DNA of 64,000 bases from Pseudomonadota bacterium (lineage in GTDB: Bacteria > Pseudomonadota > Gammaproteobacteria > Ga0077536). The translations under genes were made by a program, and so were the position numbers. Every line of letters starts with the position of its first letter. Position 1 is the first letter of the stretch. The stretch is from assembly GCA_018668255.1 (NCBI GenBank), contig JABISZ010000103.1, positions 1 through 64,000 of the forward strand, in the 5' to 3' direction. Below are positions 19,318-27,441 of the stretch, piece after piece. A model generated the notes under the pieces. It made no database searches. It was not told the DNA's origin and was given only the letters and a program-made list of their open reading frames with translations.

Positions 19318-19345
19318 AATATAGAGAAGTTGTTGAGAATGTCAA
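19318..19345 (-). promoter_or_regulatory. groESL promoter, sigma70 type
   Basis: On the minus strand, TTGACA (plus coordinates 19340-19345) is separated by 16 bases from TATATT (19318-19323). This is a strong housekeeping promoter placed immediately upstream of the CIRCE-like repeat, about 92 bases before the groES start. I see no clear sigma32-type promoter in addition. Confidence 0.8.
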
Positions 19346-19437
19346 GAAAATTCTCTATTAATGGTAGGTGGTTAGCTAGAAAAACCCTTTAATATAAGTA
19401 TTAAATCGGTCAATTTAAAATTAGGAGCGCTATAGCT

Positions 19438-19980
19438 ATGGGTAGAGGAATTGTTTTTCTACATGCGATTTATGCCGTCTTTCTGTTATTTACTGCTACA
19501 TCTTTTCAGTCAGCGATTGCAGAGGAGCACGCATGCGGATCCATGACTATCGGCGTTACAGTCGATAGTGAGTCGTTTATGACAGCGCGTGATTATCAGA
19601 TTTACGTGAATATTGATGGTTTGACCGTGTCACGACTTAATGCCCCTCTCGTTGGAGACACGCTAGTAAGCTATGCTGCCGATCTTCTAGGAGATAGCTT
19701 TTGCGATGTAGTGGTTGTCAGTGAGGGTGGCATGGGGCGGGAGATATATTTAGACATCTATGAATGGTCAGAGCATCGATTAAAGCCGATCAAATTATCT
19801 GCTCTTCCTAATAAATCTTCTTTAAATGAAGTATCTGCGTCTACCGTAAGTGTTATAGATAATAGATTAGTGTTCTTAACCCAGTCTCACCTCAATCCGC
19901 CGGTAGGAGCCCAAAGTACTGACAACTTTGTAGGTAAGTTATTCTATTCTTTTGACAGGAATAAGTGGGACAAGCTTTAA
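19438..19980 (+). CDS. Secreted protein of unknown function
   Basis: A 180-aa protein that I do not recognise. Residues 1-29 form a signal peptide: GRG, a hydrophobic core (IVFLHAIYAVFLLFTATSF) and a probable cleavage after SAIA, giving a mature protein beginning EEHACGS. Two cysteines (in HACGS and SFCDVVV) could form a disulfide in the periplasm. The mature part is rich in beta-prone segments such as 'DYQIYVNIDGLTVSRL' and 'GGMGREIYLDIYEW', which faintly recalls repeat-type sensor or FG-GAP-like folds, but this is not a call. AGGAG lies about 9 bases before the ATG. It is convergent with msrB. Confidence 0.75.
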   Translation: MGRGIVFLHAIYAVFLLFTATSFQSAIAEEHACGSMTIGVTVDSESFMTARDYQIYVNIDGLTVSRLNAPLVGDTLVSYAADLLGDSFCDVVVVSEGGMGREIYLDIYEWSEHRLKPIKLSALPNKSSLNEVSASTVSVIDNRLVFLTQSHLNPPVGAQSTDNFVGKLFYSFDRNKWDKL

Positions 19981-19999
19981 GAGTGTGCGCCCAAGAAAG

Positions 20000-20031
20000 A
20001 TCGGTATAGCTTTAAATCGGTACAGCTTTAA
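20000..20031. repeat. Short tandem duplication at the msrB 3' end
   Basis: Two adjacent 16-bp units, ATCGGTATAGCTTTAA and ATCGGTACAGCTTTAA, differ at one base. The second unit includes the msrB stop codon. It lies in the gap between the convergent secreted-protein gene and msrB and looks like a local slippage duplication. Confidence 0.8.
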
Positions 20032-20591
20032 GAAGCTTTTGGTATGAATTTTAACGCTATGCCATTGTTGCACCATCTCTTGCCTAGAGGCATTGGGCCA
20101 TCATTGAAAACGTGCCCTTGGTGTGAACTACATTTTGCGCAATGATATTCGGTTCTAGGCCAGAGGAGAGAAAAATCTCGTTTGGTAAACATGTGGCCGG
20201 GAATGATTTCAGTGAAGCTTGGCCACCCTGTACCGCTGTCGTATTTCATTTTTGATGAGAAGAGAGGGAGTCTGCACAGCTTGCAGATAAAGATACCGGC
20301 TCGATACTCATTGTTTAGGTCGCTACTGAATGGAGCTTCAGTACCTTCATTTAGTAATACATCATATTCGAGTGCAGAAAGAACTTGCTTCAGCCGAAAC
20401 CTATCAGGAGTGAATTTGGGTTCTACTTTAATGTTTTCGAATTCTGTTGGGAGATACATCTTCCAAGACTCTATGGCTATGTCAGGCTCTTTAACAGACA
20501 GATCCTTTGCCCAAATAGAACAAGGTGCGGAAGATATTCCGGCTAACAAAGCGGAGATACTTGAGATTAAATATTTTCGTCGGTTTAACAT
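20028..20591 (-). CDS. msrB: Peptide-methionine (R)-S-oxide reductase MsrB, exported form
   Basis: A 187-aa protein that reduces methionine-R-sulfoxide in proteins. The N-terminus MLNRRKYLISSISALLAG resembles a Tat or Sec signal peptide (Arg-Arg followed by a hydrophobic stretch), ending near SIWA, so the enzyme probably acts in the periplasm. MsrB signatures follow: the two zinc CxxC pairs CKLC and CAKC, 'SGTGWPSFTEI', 'SSHQGHVFNDGP' and the catalytic Cys in KRWCNNGIALKF. Cytosolic MsrB proteins are about 130-150 aa; the extra length is the leader and an N-terminal extension. It is 37 bases downstream of gshA on the same strand. Confidence 0.92.
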   Translation of the reverse strand: MLNRRKYLISSISALLAGISSAPCSIWAKDLSVKEPDIAIESWKMYLPTEFENIKVEPKFTPDRFRLKQVLSALEYDVLLNEGTEAPFSSDLNNEYRAGIFICKLCRLPLFSSKMKYDSGTGWPSFTEIIPGHMFTKRDFSLLWPRTEYHCAKCSSHQGHVFNDGPMPLGKRWCNNGIALKFIPKAS

Positions 20592-20628
20592 GGGCTTCCT
20601 AACTTAAACATTTTAAAAAATAATAGGC

Positions 20629-22200
20629 TCAATTGGCCAGATATTTTTCAATATATTCTTTCAGACCTCCCTCTTCTGCGCTTTCTAGCTTTTCTTGGTC
20701 GGAGCGGGACACTTTAGCTAGGCGCGAAAAATCGTGTGAAAAATCGTCACGCGGAGGCGAATCTCTGAATTGCGTAGCATAGTTCTTTGAAAGGTTCATC
20801 GCATAAGCTTGGAAGGGCTGTTGGGTCGTTATTAGTTCATTTAGAATCTTTGCGGCGGGCAGAGATTCGGGGAATTTGATAGCGTTTATCTGTTTGCTTA
20901 AGGCCATAGTATACTCCCCGTCCCCTGAACGCCCGTCGAGTGCTTCGCAAATAGGTAACATTCTTTGGCAGATCTCTAGCGACCAAGACTTTATTGTGCG
21001 CCTTCGAGATTGCTTTACTAACTCTAAATCAGGTTCATGCCCCCTCAAGGCGACGGTTAGCTCATTATATTCAATTTCCCCAAGCTCGCTTTGCGTTAAT
21101 AGCGGACTTTCTTCCAACAAGCAGAAAATTAAAAAAGCTTCCAGGAAGCAAAGTTGTTCTCTATCTACTCCTGTGGAGGATAAGCAATTCAGATCTAGTG
21201 CGCGGACTTCAACATACTCAACCCCTCGGGACATTAGGGAAGTGGACGATCTCTCGCCTGGTTGTCCAGTCCGCTTGGGTCGGATGAAGCTGTAATACTC
21301 ATTCTCTATTTGCAATACACTGGTGCTTAGCTGTATCCGAGACCCGTCGTTGTGCAAACCAATGGCTTCATACTCTGGGTAAGGAGTGCGGAGCGCAGCT
21401 TCGAGACTTGCACAATAATCATTGAGTGAATCATAAGACACGATTAATGAAGATTGGTTTTTGTTTTTGTAGCCAATATCGCTCATCCGCAAACTTGTAG
21501 CATGAGGTAAGTAGTATGTGCCGTGCTGGTGCTGTTTGAACCGAGTAGTTCTTCCAGCTAGAAAAGATCTGCATACGGCTGGTGATGACCCGAATAAGAA
21601 AGGGACCATCCACCCTAATCGTTTAAAGTTTCTGATCAAAGAGAAGTAACTCGCATTAATAAACTCTTGTTCAGGTGTTTTCGATTTTTCCAGCTCTTGA
21701 TAGATAGGCCAAATTTTTTGTGGAAGAGAATAATTAAAGTGGACTCCAGCTATGGCTTGCATTTTTCTACCATATCTCCAATCGAGGCCAACTCGATAAA
21801 TATGTTTCATTTTCCCATTGTTAGATGTCCCATAGCGTGCAATTGGGATACTCATGTCATCTGAGACCGCGCAAGGCATACTAGCCGCCCAAAGCAACTC
21901 ATCTGACGATAAGTGTTGGTATAGGAACCGATGTGTTTGCTCTAGGAAATCAATCGTTTCATGCATTTCTGAGAATGCGGGCGTGATAAGTTCAGGTAAT
22001 GCCTCTGAATAGTCTGTTGTGATGTAAGGATGTGTAAGAGGTGCGCCCCACTCGTGGGGATGGGGTGTCTGGGCAAGAGAACCATTCGTGTCTATTCTCA
22101 AGCTTTCTTTTTCTAAACCTTTTTTTCCACCTTTGAGTATTTTACGCCCACCAGTGGCTAGTAGTCCGTCTAGACGTTTTTCAAGTAACTTATCAATCAA
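20629..22200 (-). CDS. gshA: Glutamate-cysteine ligase GshA
   Basis: A 523-aa enzyme of the gammaproteobacterial GshA type, making gamma-glutamylcysteine from Glu, Cys and ATP, the first step of glutathione synthesis. Conserved stretches are 'GLEKESLRIDTNGSLAQTPHP', 'ITTDYSEALPELITPA', 'GVHFNYSLP' and 'RTGQPGERSSTSLMSRGVEYVEVRALDLN'. The length is close to the E. coli enzyme (518 aa). The ATG at 22200 opens an upstream region shared with the divergent oxoprolinase-type genes and holding nested inverted repeats. msrB follows closely and may be co-transcribed, which fits a thiol/oxidative-stress grouping. Confidence 0.96.
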   Translation of the reverse strand: MIDKLLEKRLDGLLATGGRKILKGGKKGLEKESLRIDTNGSLAQTPHPHEWGAPLTHPYITTDYSEALPELITPAFSEMHETIDFLEQTHRFLYQHLSSDELLWAASMPCAVSDDMSIPIARYGTSNNGKMKHIYRVGLDWRYGRKMQAIAGVHFNYSLPQKIWPIYQELEKSKTPEQEFINASYFSLIRNFKRLGWMVPFLFGSSPAVCRSFLAGRTTRFKQHQHGTYYLPHATSLRMSDIGYKNKNQSSLIVSYDSLNDYCASLEAALRTPYPEYEAIGLHNDGSRIQLSTSVLQIENEYYSFIRPKRTGQPGERSSTSLMSRGVEYVEVRALDLNCLSSTGVDREQLCFLEAFLIFCLLEESPLLTQSELGEIEYNELTVALRGHEPDLELVKQSRRRTIKSWSLEICQRMLPICEALDGRSGDGEYTMALSKQINAIKFPESLPAAKILNELITTQQPFQAYAMNLSKNYATQFRDSPPRDDFSHDFSRLAKVSRSDQEKLESAEEGGLKEYIEKYLAN

Positions 22201-22248
22201 AAAATTATCCTCACTGACGCAATGCCGTGCTTGATTTTTAACTGGTAC

Positions 22249-22314
22249 AGAATACTACTATTTTAGTAGGAAACCGAAATAGTAGGTTTTTGTTTCTCTC
22301 TATAATAGTATTCT
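22249..22314. promoter_or_regulatory. Nested inverted repeats and TATAAT in the gshA divergent intergenic region
   Basis: The outer inverted repeat is AGAATACTA (22249-22257) with TAGTATTCT (22306-22314). The inner repeat is CTACTATTT (22255-22263) with AAATAGTAG (22277-22285). TAGTAGG also occurs as a direct repeat. A perfect TATAAT lies at 22301-22306, in the right place for a plus-strand promoter of the 22345 gene, though its -35 is weak. The symmetry suggests a regulator site governing both divergent genes; a hairpin function cannot be excluded. Confidence 0.45.
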
Positions 22315-22344
22315 TATGTTTTAAATTGTTCATGGAATTTTTGT

Positions 22345-23220
22345 ATGATCTACGATGTCCCCAAAGTTAGTCCGGGCGGAGATCGATATTTGTTAATCGA
22401 GTTTGGGAATGAAATGAACCTAGACTTGAATTTTAAAGCCCAAGGATTGGCTAGCGCTTTGACTGGGGAATATCGAATCAATGGCGTGATCGAGACGGCG
22501 CCTTGTTTCGCAACTACACTTGTACATTATGATCCCGATTTAATCTCCTATTCTGACTTAAAGGTTGAATTGCTAAGACTATTCGAATCTTTGGGTTCTA
22601 GTGAAGATATAGAAGTTGATAGTCGTCTTTTTTACTTTCCAACGCTCTATTTAGACCCATGGACTACTGACTGCATCAATGACTATCGTGACAAAATCAA
22701 TCCGGAAAAAGAGCAAGATCCAGAATTTGTCGCTCGAATAAATGGGCTTAGCGACGTTCGTCAATTGGTGCGCGTGCATTCTGGGACGGAGTATTGGGCT
22801 GCGAGTCTTGGGTTTTGGCCTGGCCTCGCCTTTATGATGCCGCTAGATCCAAGATGCAGGTTGACAGCGCCGAAATACAATCCTCCTCGTACTTGGACTC
22901 CTCAAGGGGCTGTGTCTATGGGAGGAATGTCGACCGCGATTTATCCTGTACCTAGTCCAGGAGGGTACCAGTTGTTTGGCAGAACTCCAGTGCCTATTTG
23001 GGATCCTCAAAAAAAATTCCCTGAGTTTGAAGGAGACCTTTGTATATTCCGTCCGGGAGATCGAATTAAATATGTTCCTTGTTCGAAGGAAGAATATCTA
23101 GAGATCGAGCGGCAGGTAACGGAAGGAAGTTTTAAATTCAACATAGTTGATTATCAGCGCTTCTCTGTAGGAAATTATCAGCGCTGGATTGCTTCGCTAG
23201 ACTTAAAGAGTAGGTTTTGA
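22345..23220 (+). CDS. 5-oxoprolinase subunit B family protein (allophanate hydrolase subunit 1-like)
   Basis: A 291-aa protein of the AHS1/PxpB/KipI family. The diagnostic stretch is 'LGFWPGLAFMMPLDPRC', then 'WTPQGAVSMGGMSTAIYPVPSPGGYQLFGRTPVPIWD', equivalent to the conserved cyclophilin-like core. It is longer than typical PxpB (about 220 aa), with a C-terminal extension of about 50 residues, and resembles the variants seen in urea-amidolyase-like and related carboxylase systems. Its partner subunit follows after about a dozen bases. The classic third subunit, PxpA (LamB/YcsF), is not in the window, so conversion of 5-oxoproline to glutamate is possible but not shown. Confidence 0.82.
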   Translation: MIYDVPKVSPGGDRYLLIEFGNEMNLDLNFKAQGLASALTGEYRINGVIETAPCFATTLVHYDPDLISYSDLKVELLRLFESLGSSEDIEVDSRLFYFPTLYLDPWTTDCINDYRDKINPEKEQDPEFVARINGLSDVRQLVRVHSGTEYWAASLGFWPGLAFMMPLDPRCRLTAPKYNPPRTWTPQGAVSMGGMSTAIYPVPSPGGYQLFGRTPVPIWDPQKKFPEFEGDLCIFRPGDRIKYVPCSKEEYLEIERQVTEGSFKFNIVDYQRFSVGNYQRWIASLDLKSRF

Positions 23221-23232
23221 GGTGGGTTGCTA

Positions 23233-24210
23233 ATGATTAATGTTATTGAGACTGGGCTTGAAACTTCGATCCAAGATTGGCCGGGAAGAGTAGGATTCTA
23301 TAATAAGGGTTTTCCTCCATCAGGCCCTCTAGACTCATGGTCTTTTAGATTGGCCAATATTTTGGTTGGCAATGAAGAAGGGTTCGCAGCCTTGGAATGC
23401 CAGTTCATGGGGCCTACTTTAAAATTTGAACAAGATCTAGTCATCGCCATAACCGGCGCCGATATGCAGGCGAAGATTAATGGACAGGCGTGTCCTCTTT
23501 GGGAAAGCTTTACAGTATACGCAGGGCAATCAATTGAAATGTCCTATGCAATATCGGGTGCGAGGAGTTACATCGCTTTTTGTGGTGGAATTGCTGCAGA
23601 GCCGACTTTGGGTTCGCGGTCTACTTTTGCTGCAGCTGGAGTTGGCGGCCTTACTGGAAATGCTTTAAAAATAGGAGATGTTTTGCCTGTGGAGTCTGGT
23701 CATGGGGAAGCAGGTCGAAGAATTCCGTTAGCCGCGCGCCCTCAAATAGAGCAGCAACTAACTTGGGAGGTGGAGGCAGTAGCTGGTCCCAACGATGACT
23801 GGATAGATCAGCAAGGGCATGACCGATTTTTATCATCAGACTGGCGAGTTTCTGCAAAAAGTAACCGGATGGGAATGAGGTTAGAGGGTCCAGATTGGAC
23901 GTTCACAAATAAAGCCTACGACAAACTGCCAGAAAACGGTTCAGAGCCAGCAAACATCATCGATCACGGGTATCCTATCGGCGCAGTTAATCTAGCCGGT
24001 CAGACACCCATAATTCTATTAAATGACGGTCCTAGTATGGGAGGGTTTATTAATCCCTATACCGTGCCGCAGTGTGCACTATGGAAACTTGGGCAAGCCA
24101 GACCAGGAGAGACTTTTAGATTTAAATCTATTTCAGTAGAAGAGGCTCAGTTGAGAGCGCGACAAATAAATACTCTATGTAAGGGCTGTGAGGTGAACTC
24201 TGTGACGTAA
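23233..24210 (+). CDS. 5-oxoprolinase subunit C / biotin-dependent carboxyltransferase family protein (AHS2-like)
   Basis: A protein of about 325 aa of the AHS2/PxpC/KipA family. It begins 'INVIETGLETSIQDWPGRVGFYNKGFPPSGPLDSWSFRLAN', the usual AHS2 opening, and later has 'NRMGMRLEGP' and 'LNDGPSMGGFINPYTVPQCALWKLGQARPGE'. A TTG at 23227 also opens the frame, but the GAGGTGGG at 23219-23226 is better spaced for ATG at 23233. It forms a two-gene unit with the AHS1-like gene and is convergent with trpE. With its partner it probably forms a heteromeric enzyme acting on an amide or lactam such as 5-oxoproline. Confidence 0.86.
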   Translation: MINVIETGLETSIQDWPGRVGFYNKGFPPSGPLDSWSFRLANILVGNEEGFAALECQFMGPTLKFEQDLVIAITGADMQAKINGQACPLWESFTVYAGQSIEMSYAISGARSYIAFCGGIAAEPTLGSRSTFAAAGVGGLTGNALKIGDVLPVESGHGEAGRRIPLAARPQIEQQLTWEVEAVAGPNDDWIDQQGHDRFLSSDWRVSAKSNRMGMRLEGPDWTFTNKAYDKLPENGSEPANIIDHGYPIGAVNLAGQTPIILLNDGPSMGGFINPYTVPQCALWKLGQARPGETFRFKSISVEEAQLRARQINTLCKGCEVNSVT

Positions 24211-24222
24211 GCTGATGGAGCT

Positions 24223-25701
24223 CTAATTGTCGAGCTTTAAGCTTTTCCGAGCCAGGGAGAGTGCTTTAAATATCGCCTGACCTTTGCTTATAGTCTCTTC
24301 CCATTCCATCTTTGGAACAGAATCTGCAACTATCCCGCATCCAGCTTGTACATATAGTTGGCTGTCTTTAATTACTGCGGTTCGGATAGCAATAGCCGTA
24401 TCCATTTCTCCACGCCACGACAAGTAACCTATCGCCCCTCCGTATATCCCTCGTCTAACAGGCTCTAATTCGTCAATAATTTCTAGGGCTCGAATCTTAG
24501 GTGCACCCGACAAGGTTCCGACCGGTAGCGTAGCTTTAAGCACATCCATAGAGGTCTTCTCAGACTTTAGTGTGCCTTCTACTGTAGATGAAATATGCAT
24601 AACGTGGGAGTATCTTTCAATTGCCATTTTTTGTGTAACTTTAACACTACCCGTTTTTGCGATACGTCCAATGTCATTTCTACCCAGGTCAATAAGCATA
24701 AGATGCTCAGCTAATTCCTTCGGATCGGAGAGTAGTTCTTTTTCCAATTCGAGATCTTCTTTTTCGTTGCCTCCTCGAGGCCTAGTACCTGCTAGAGGTC
24801 TCGTTGTTACTGTATTATTCTCGACGCGAACAAGTATCTCAGGAGAAGATCCCACAATTTGAAAATCTTCAAAGTCGAAATAATAGAGGTAAGGGGAAGG
24901 GTTTAGATGCCTTAATGCTCGATAGATATCAAGTGGGTTAACATCGATCGGCGTTGACATCCTTTGAGCAAGTACCACCTGCATAACGTCACCATCGACA
25001 ATGTATTTTTTTACTTTTTCGACGGCAACTAAAAAATCCGCCTTATCAAATTCAGATTTCGGTGTGACATCCTTTGAGGCAGGGTGCTTGCTGGATTGCG
25101 GACTGGTTGGAATTCCTAGGTCAAGCAAGCTCTCTAGTTCATCGATTTCTTTTTCAGCTAATTCCGCAGCTTTTTGATTTCCTTTTGCTACATATTTTAC
25201 TATCAACATCTCACCTTTTAAGCTGTCGAACACTATGAAGTTATCGACTTGTAGAAGGTATATATCAGGTAAATTAAGAGGGTCAGGTGGACTGGTGTTC
25301 GACAGCTTTGGCTCAACATATCTCATTGTGTCGTAACCGAAATAACCCACAAGTCCACCACAAAATCTTGGTAGATCACCTGTCGGCGGTGAGAATTGTG
25401 AATGGTATCCCTCGATAAATGAGAGTGGATCCTCGCAGGTATGGTGCTCAACTTTTTCACCTTTGTACCAAAGGGTGATATCAAGTCCGTTGACAGTAAG
25501 GTGTCTAGGGCTTGGTAATCCAATGATAGAATACCTTCCCCATTTTTCCCCACCTTCCACTGACTCTAGAAGAAAAGAATTTTTCCCCAAGGCTAATTTC
25601 GTATATATGCTTAGGGGCGTATCGAGATCGGAAAGCACTCTTCGAGTTATGGGGGCTCGTAGGTAAGTACTGGATTTTCCTTTTGAGTATGAGCTTTTCA
25701 C
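24223..25701 (-). CDS. trpE: Anthranilate synthase component I
   Basis: A 492-aa chorismate-using enzyme making anthranilate for tryptophan synthesis. The N-terminal FLLESVEGGEKWGRYS contains the LLES motif linked to tryptophan feedback binding. The catalytic core shows 'VVLAQRMSTP', 'TRPLAGTRPRGGNEKEDLELEKE', 'HLMLIDLGRNDIGRI', 'LPVGTLSGAPKIRA' and 'YGGAIGYLSWRGEMDTAIAIRT'. The LLES motif and overall shape favour TrpE over PabB. It starts 3 bases after the symporter gene stop, so it ends a tight minus-strand operon; no trpG/D/C is adjacent. No leader peptide or attenuator is visible in that gap. Confidence 0.95.
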   Translation of the reverse strand: MKSSYSKGKSSTYLRAPITRRVLSDLDTPLSIYTKLALGKNSFLLESVEGGEKWGRYSIIGLPSPRHLTVNGLDITLWYKGEKVEHHTCEDPLSFIEGYHSQFSPPTGDLPRFCGGLVGYFGYDTMRYVEPKLSNTSPPDPLNLPDIYLLQVDNFIVFDSLKGEMLIVKYVAKGNQKAAELAEKEIDELESLLDLGIPTSPQSSKHPASKDVTPKSEFDKADFLVAVEKVKKYIVDGDVMQVVLAQRMSTPIDVNPLDIYRALRHLNPSPYLYYFDFEDFQIVGSSPEILVRVENNTVTTRPLAGTRPRGGNEKEDLELEKELLSDPKELAEHLMLIDLGRNDIGRIAKTGSVKVTQKMAIERYSHVMHISSTVEGTLKSEKTSMDVLKATLPVGTLSGAPKIRALEIIDELEPVRRGIYGGAIGYLSWRGEMDTAIAIRTAVIKDSQLYVQAGCGIVADSVPKMEWEETISKGQAIFKALSLARKSLKLDN

Positions 25702-25704
25702 GAG

Positions 25705-27243
25705 TTAGGAGACCTTACGTTTGACGCTAAAATCATAGTTGTTTTTTACTAATTTTCTTTTACCATTAAACCAGAGAGAAAGTAGAATTGTAACGCCGAG
25801 GTTTGGCCCCAGCGCAATTATACCTGGGTGAAAACCAAAAACTTTGCCATTAGTAACAAACGATAAATTACCAAAAGCCATAATTAAAGCTAACGTGACC
25901 CCAACTATCAGGCCAGCCATTACCGCTCGGCCATCAAGCTTTTTCCAATTTATACCCAGAATAAAAGCAGGCACTAACTGCAAGAGCATATCTAGTTTTC
26001 GATCAAGGAGTTGAACCAATGATGATTTATCCTTAAGTGTTATTGCTAAAACGACCAGAAAAAAGAGCATGAGGCAAGACAGAGCTTTGCCTAAACGTGT
26101 GAGTTCTTCTTCCGACAGACTGTGAGGAAAGAGTTTAGCGAACACATCCTTGGTGAGCATGGACGATAGCGAAAGTAAGGCAGAGTCAGCTGTCGACATC
26201 ATCGCGGCAAGAATTGCAGAAAGAATGACGACTACAAGCATGTTGCCGAGTGCAGAGTGCAGCTGTACTTCTCTAAGCACCTGACCAAAAATTTGATCGG
26301 ATGAGGCGCCCTCAAGACCAGGAAGATAGGCTAGAGCCATAATGCCCGCGATCAAAGAAATAAGCATCGTAGGTATGGGCATGAAAGCCATCAAAGTCAT
26401 GCTACGTTTTAGCGTTTTCAGGGAACTTGCTGCGTAGATTCTTTGTATCGCTTGAGGGTAGAGGCATATACCAAAACCAACAGCGAGTATGTAGGATAGC
26501 CACTGGCGACACTGGTCCGCCGATGGGACTAAGACTTTTCGTGAGCCGGTAGTTAAATCGACATGCATGAGCATTTGGGTTGCTTTTTCAAGAGAACCAA
26601 AGCGGTCGAACAACATTACTATTAGGAATGCGAAGCCAATCATTAACACACCGCCTTGCAGTGCATCGGTCCATACAACCGCGCGCATACCCCCCAAGGT
26701 TCCATAGGCGAGCATGATGAGGGCGAGAATAATCACCCCTACATTATAAGAGGTTGCCCCTGATTCAGGGTTGAGCCCCTGCATAGCTCGTCCCATAGCC
26801 ATTAATTGTGCTAATAAGAAATTAGCAAGCACCGCTACCATTACAAGAGTGACAAGAAGCACTAGTAATTTATTTGTATAACGGTTGTTTATATAATCTC
26901 CCGGCGTTAAGAATCCATTTTTTTTGGCCAGTAAATGCAGCTTAGGAGCGAATAGAAGATAGACAACAATTACAGCGGTCATGAAGTGTAAGCTCACGAT
27001 CCATGCGTACCCTATCCGATAGGTGGCTCCGGTAAAAGCAAAGAATGTATTTCCACTGTATTGAGTGGCGAACAGAGTCATAAACAACATTAGAGTTCCG
27101 AATCCGTGCCCGGCTAAGTAGAAATCCCGCATTGTGTTTTCGGTTCTGGCTTTTTTTGCAATCCAACCTATTAGTAGAAGAGAACCTAGGTAACAGCTGA
27201 CAAAAAGCCATGCTCCTAAACTTAGAGGGACGAGATTATTCAT
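25705..27243 (-). CDS. Sodium:solute symporter family protein (SSS)
   Basis: A protein of about 512 aa with some 13 hydrophobic helices. SSS features include 'FYLAGHGFGTLMLFMTLFATQYSGNTF', 'GGMRAVVWTDALQGGVL' and 'ILAAMMSTADSALLSLSSMLTKDVF'. It resembles PanF-like or uncharacterised solute symporters; the substrate is unknown. The reading frame extends upstream, but ATG at 27243 overlaps the stop of the small membrane protein gene (ATGAATAA), which marks the true start and implies translational coupling. trpE follows 3 bases after the stop. Confidence 0.88.
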   Translation of the reverse strand: MNNLVPLSLGAWLFVSCYLGSLLLIGWIAKKARTENTMRDFYLAGHGFGTLMLFMTLFATQYSGNTFFAFTGATYRIGYAWIVSLHFMTAVIVVYLLFAPKLHLLAKKNGFLTPGDYINNRYTNKLLVLLVTLVMVAVLANFLLAQLMAMGRAMQGLNPESGATSYNVGVIILALIMLAYGTLGGMRAVVWTDALQGGVLMIGFAFLIVMLFDRFGSLEKATQMLMHVDLTTGSRKVLVPSADQCRQWLSYILAVGFGICLYPQAIQRIYAASSLKTLKRSMTLMAFMPIPTMLISLIAGIMALAYLPGLEGASSDQIFGQVLREVQLHSALGNMLVVVILSAILAAMMSTADSALLSLSSMLTKDVFAKLFPHSLSEEELTRLGKALSCLMLFFLVVLAITLKDKSSLVQLLDRKLDMLLQLVPAFILGINWKKLDGRAVMAGLIVGVTLALIMAFGNLSFVTNGKVFGFHPGIIALGPNLGVTILLSLWFNGKRKLVKNNYDFSVKRKVS

Positions 27244-27421
27244 CCAGCGCGCCAGCTTTCGAATGCAAGGCAATAGCCGTCACGATAGAAGCTAGGATGG
27301 AAACGACAATTGAGCTGATGACCCAGCCAGGAAATCCCATCCAGACTAGCGTGCTATCCGCAGGCCAATACCAAGGGATACCTAAGCAAAGTAAAATCAA
27401 ATATATTAAAAGAAGGCCCAT
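27236..27421 (-). CDS. Small membrane protein, DUF3311/YhdT-like, partner of the symporter
   Basis: A 61-aa protein with two hydrophobic segments. The stretch LGIPWYWPADSTLVWMGFPGW fits small membrane proteins encoded immediately upstream of SSS transporters (DUF3311 or YhdT-like). Its stop overlaps the symporter start. It is 20 bases after the VWA gene stop. Such proteins probably help assemble or function as a subunit of the transporter; the role is inferred from position. Confidence 0.72.
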   Translation of the reverse strand: MGLLLIYLILLCLGIPWYWPADSTLVWMGFPGWVISSIVVSILASIVTAIALHSKAGALDE

Positions 27422-27441
27422 TCGTAAATTAAAAAAAGAGC

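Noticed and set aside
24180..24230. Tryptophan attenuator or leader peptide for trpE
   Set aside because: trpE begins 3 bases after the symporter stop, leaving no room for a leader; the region downstream of trpE is just the convergent gene end.
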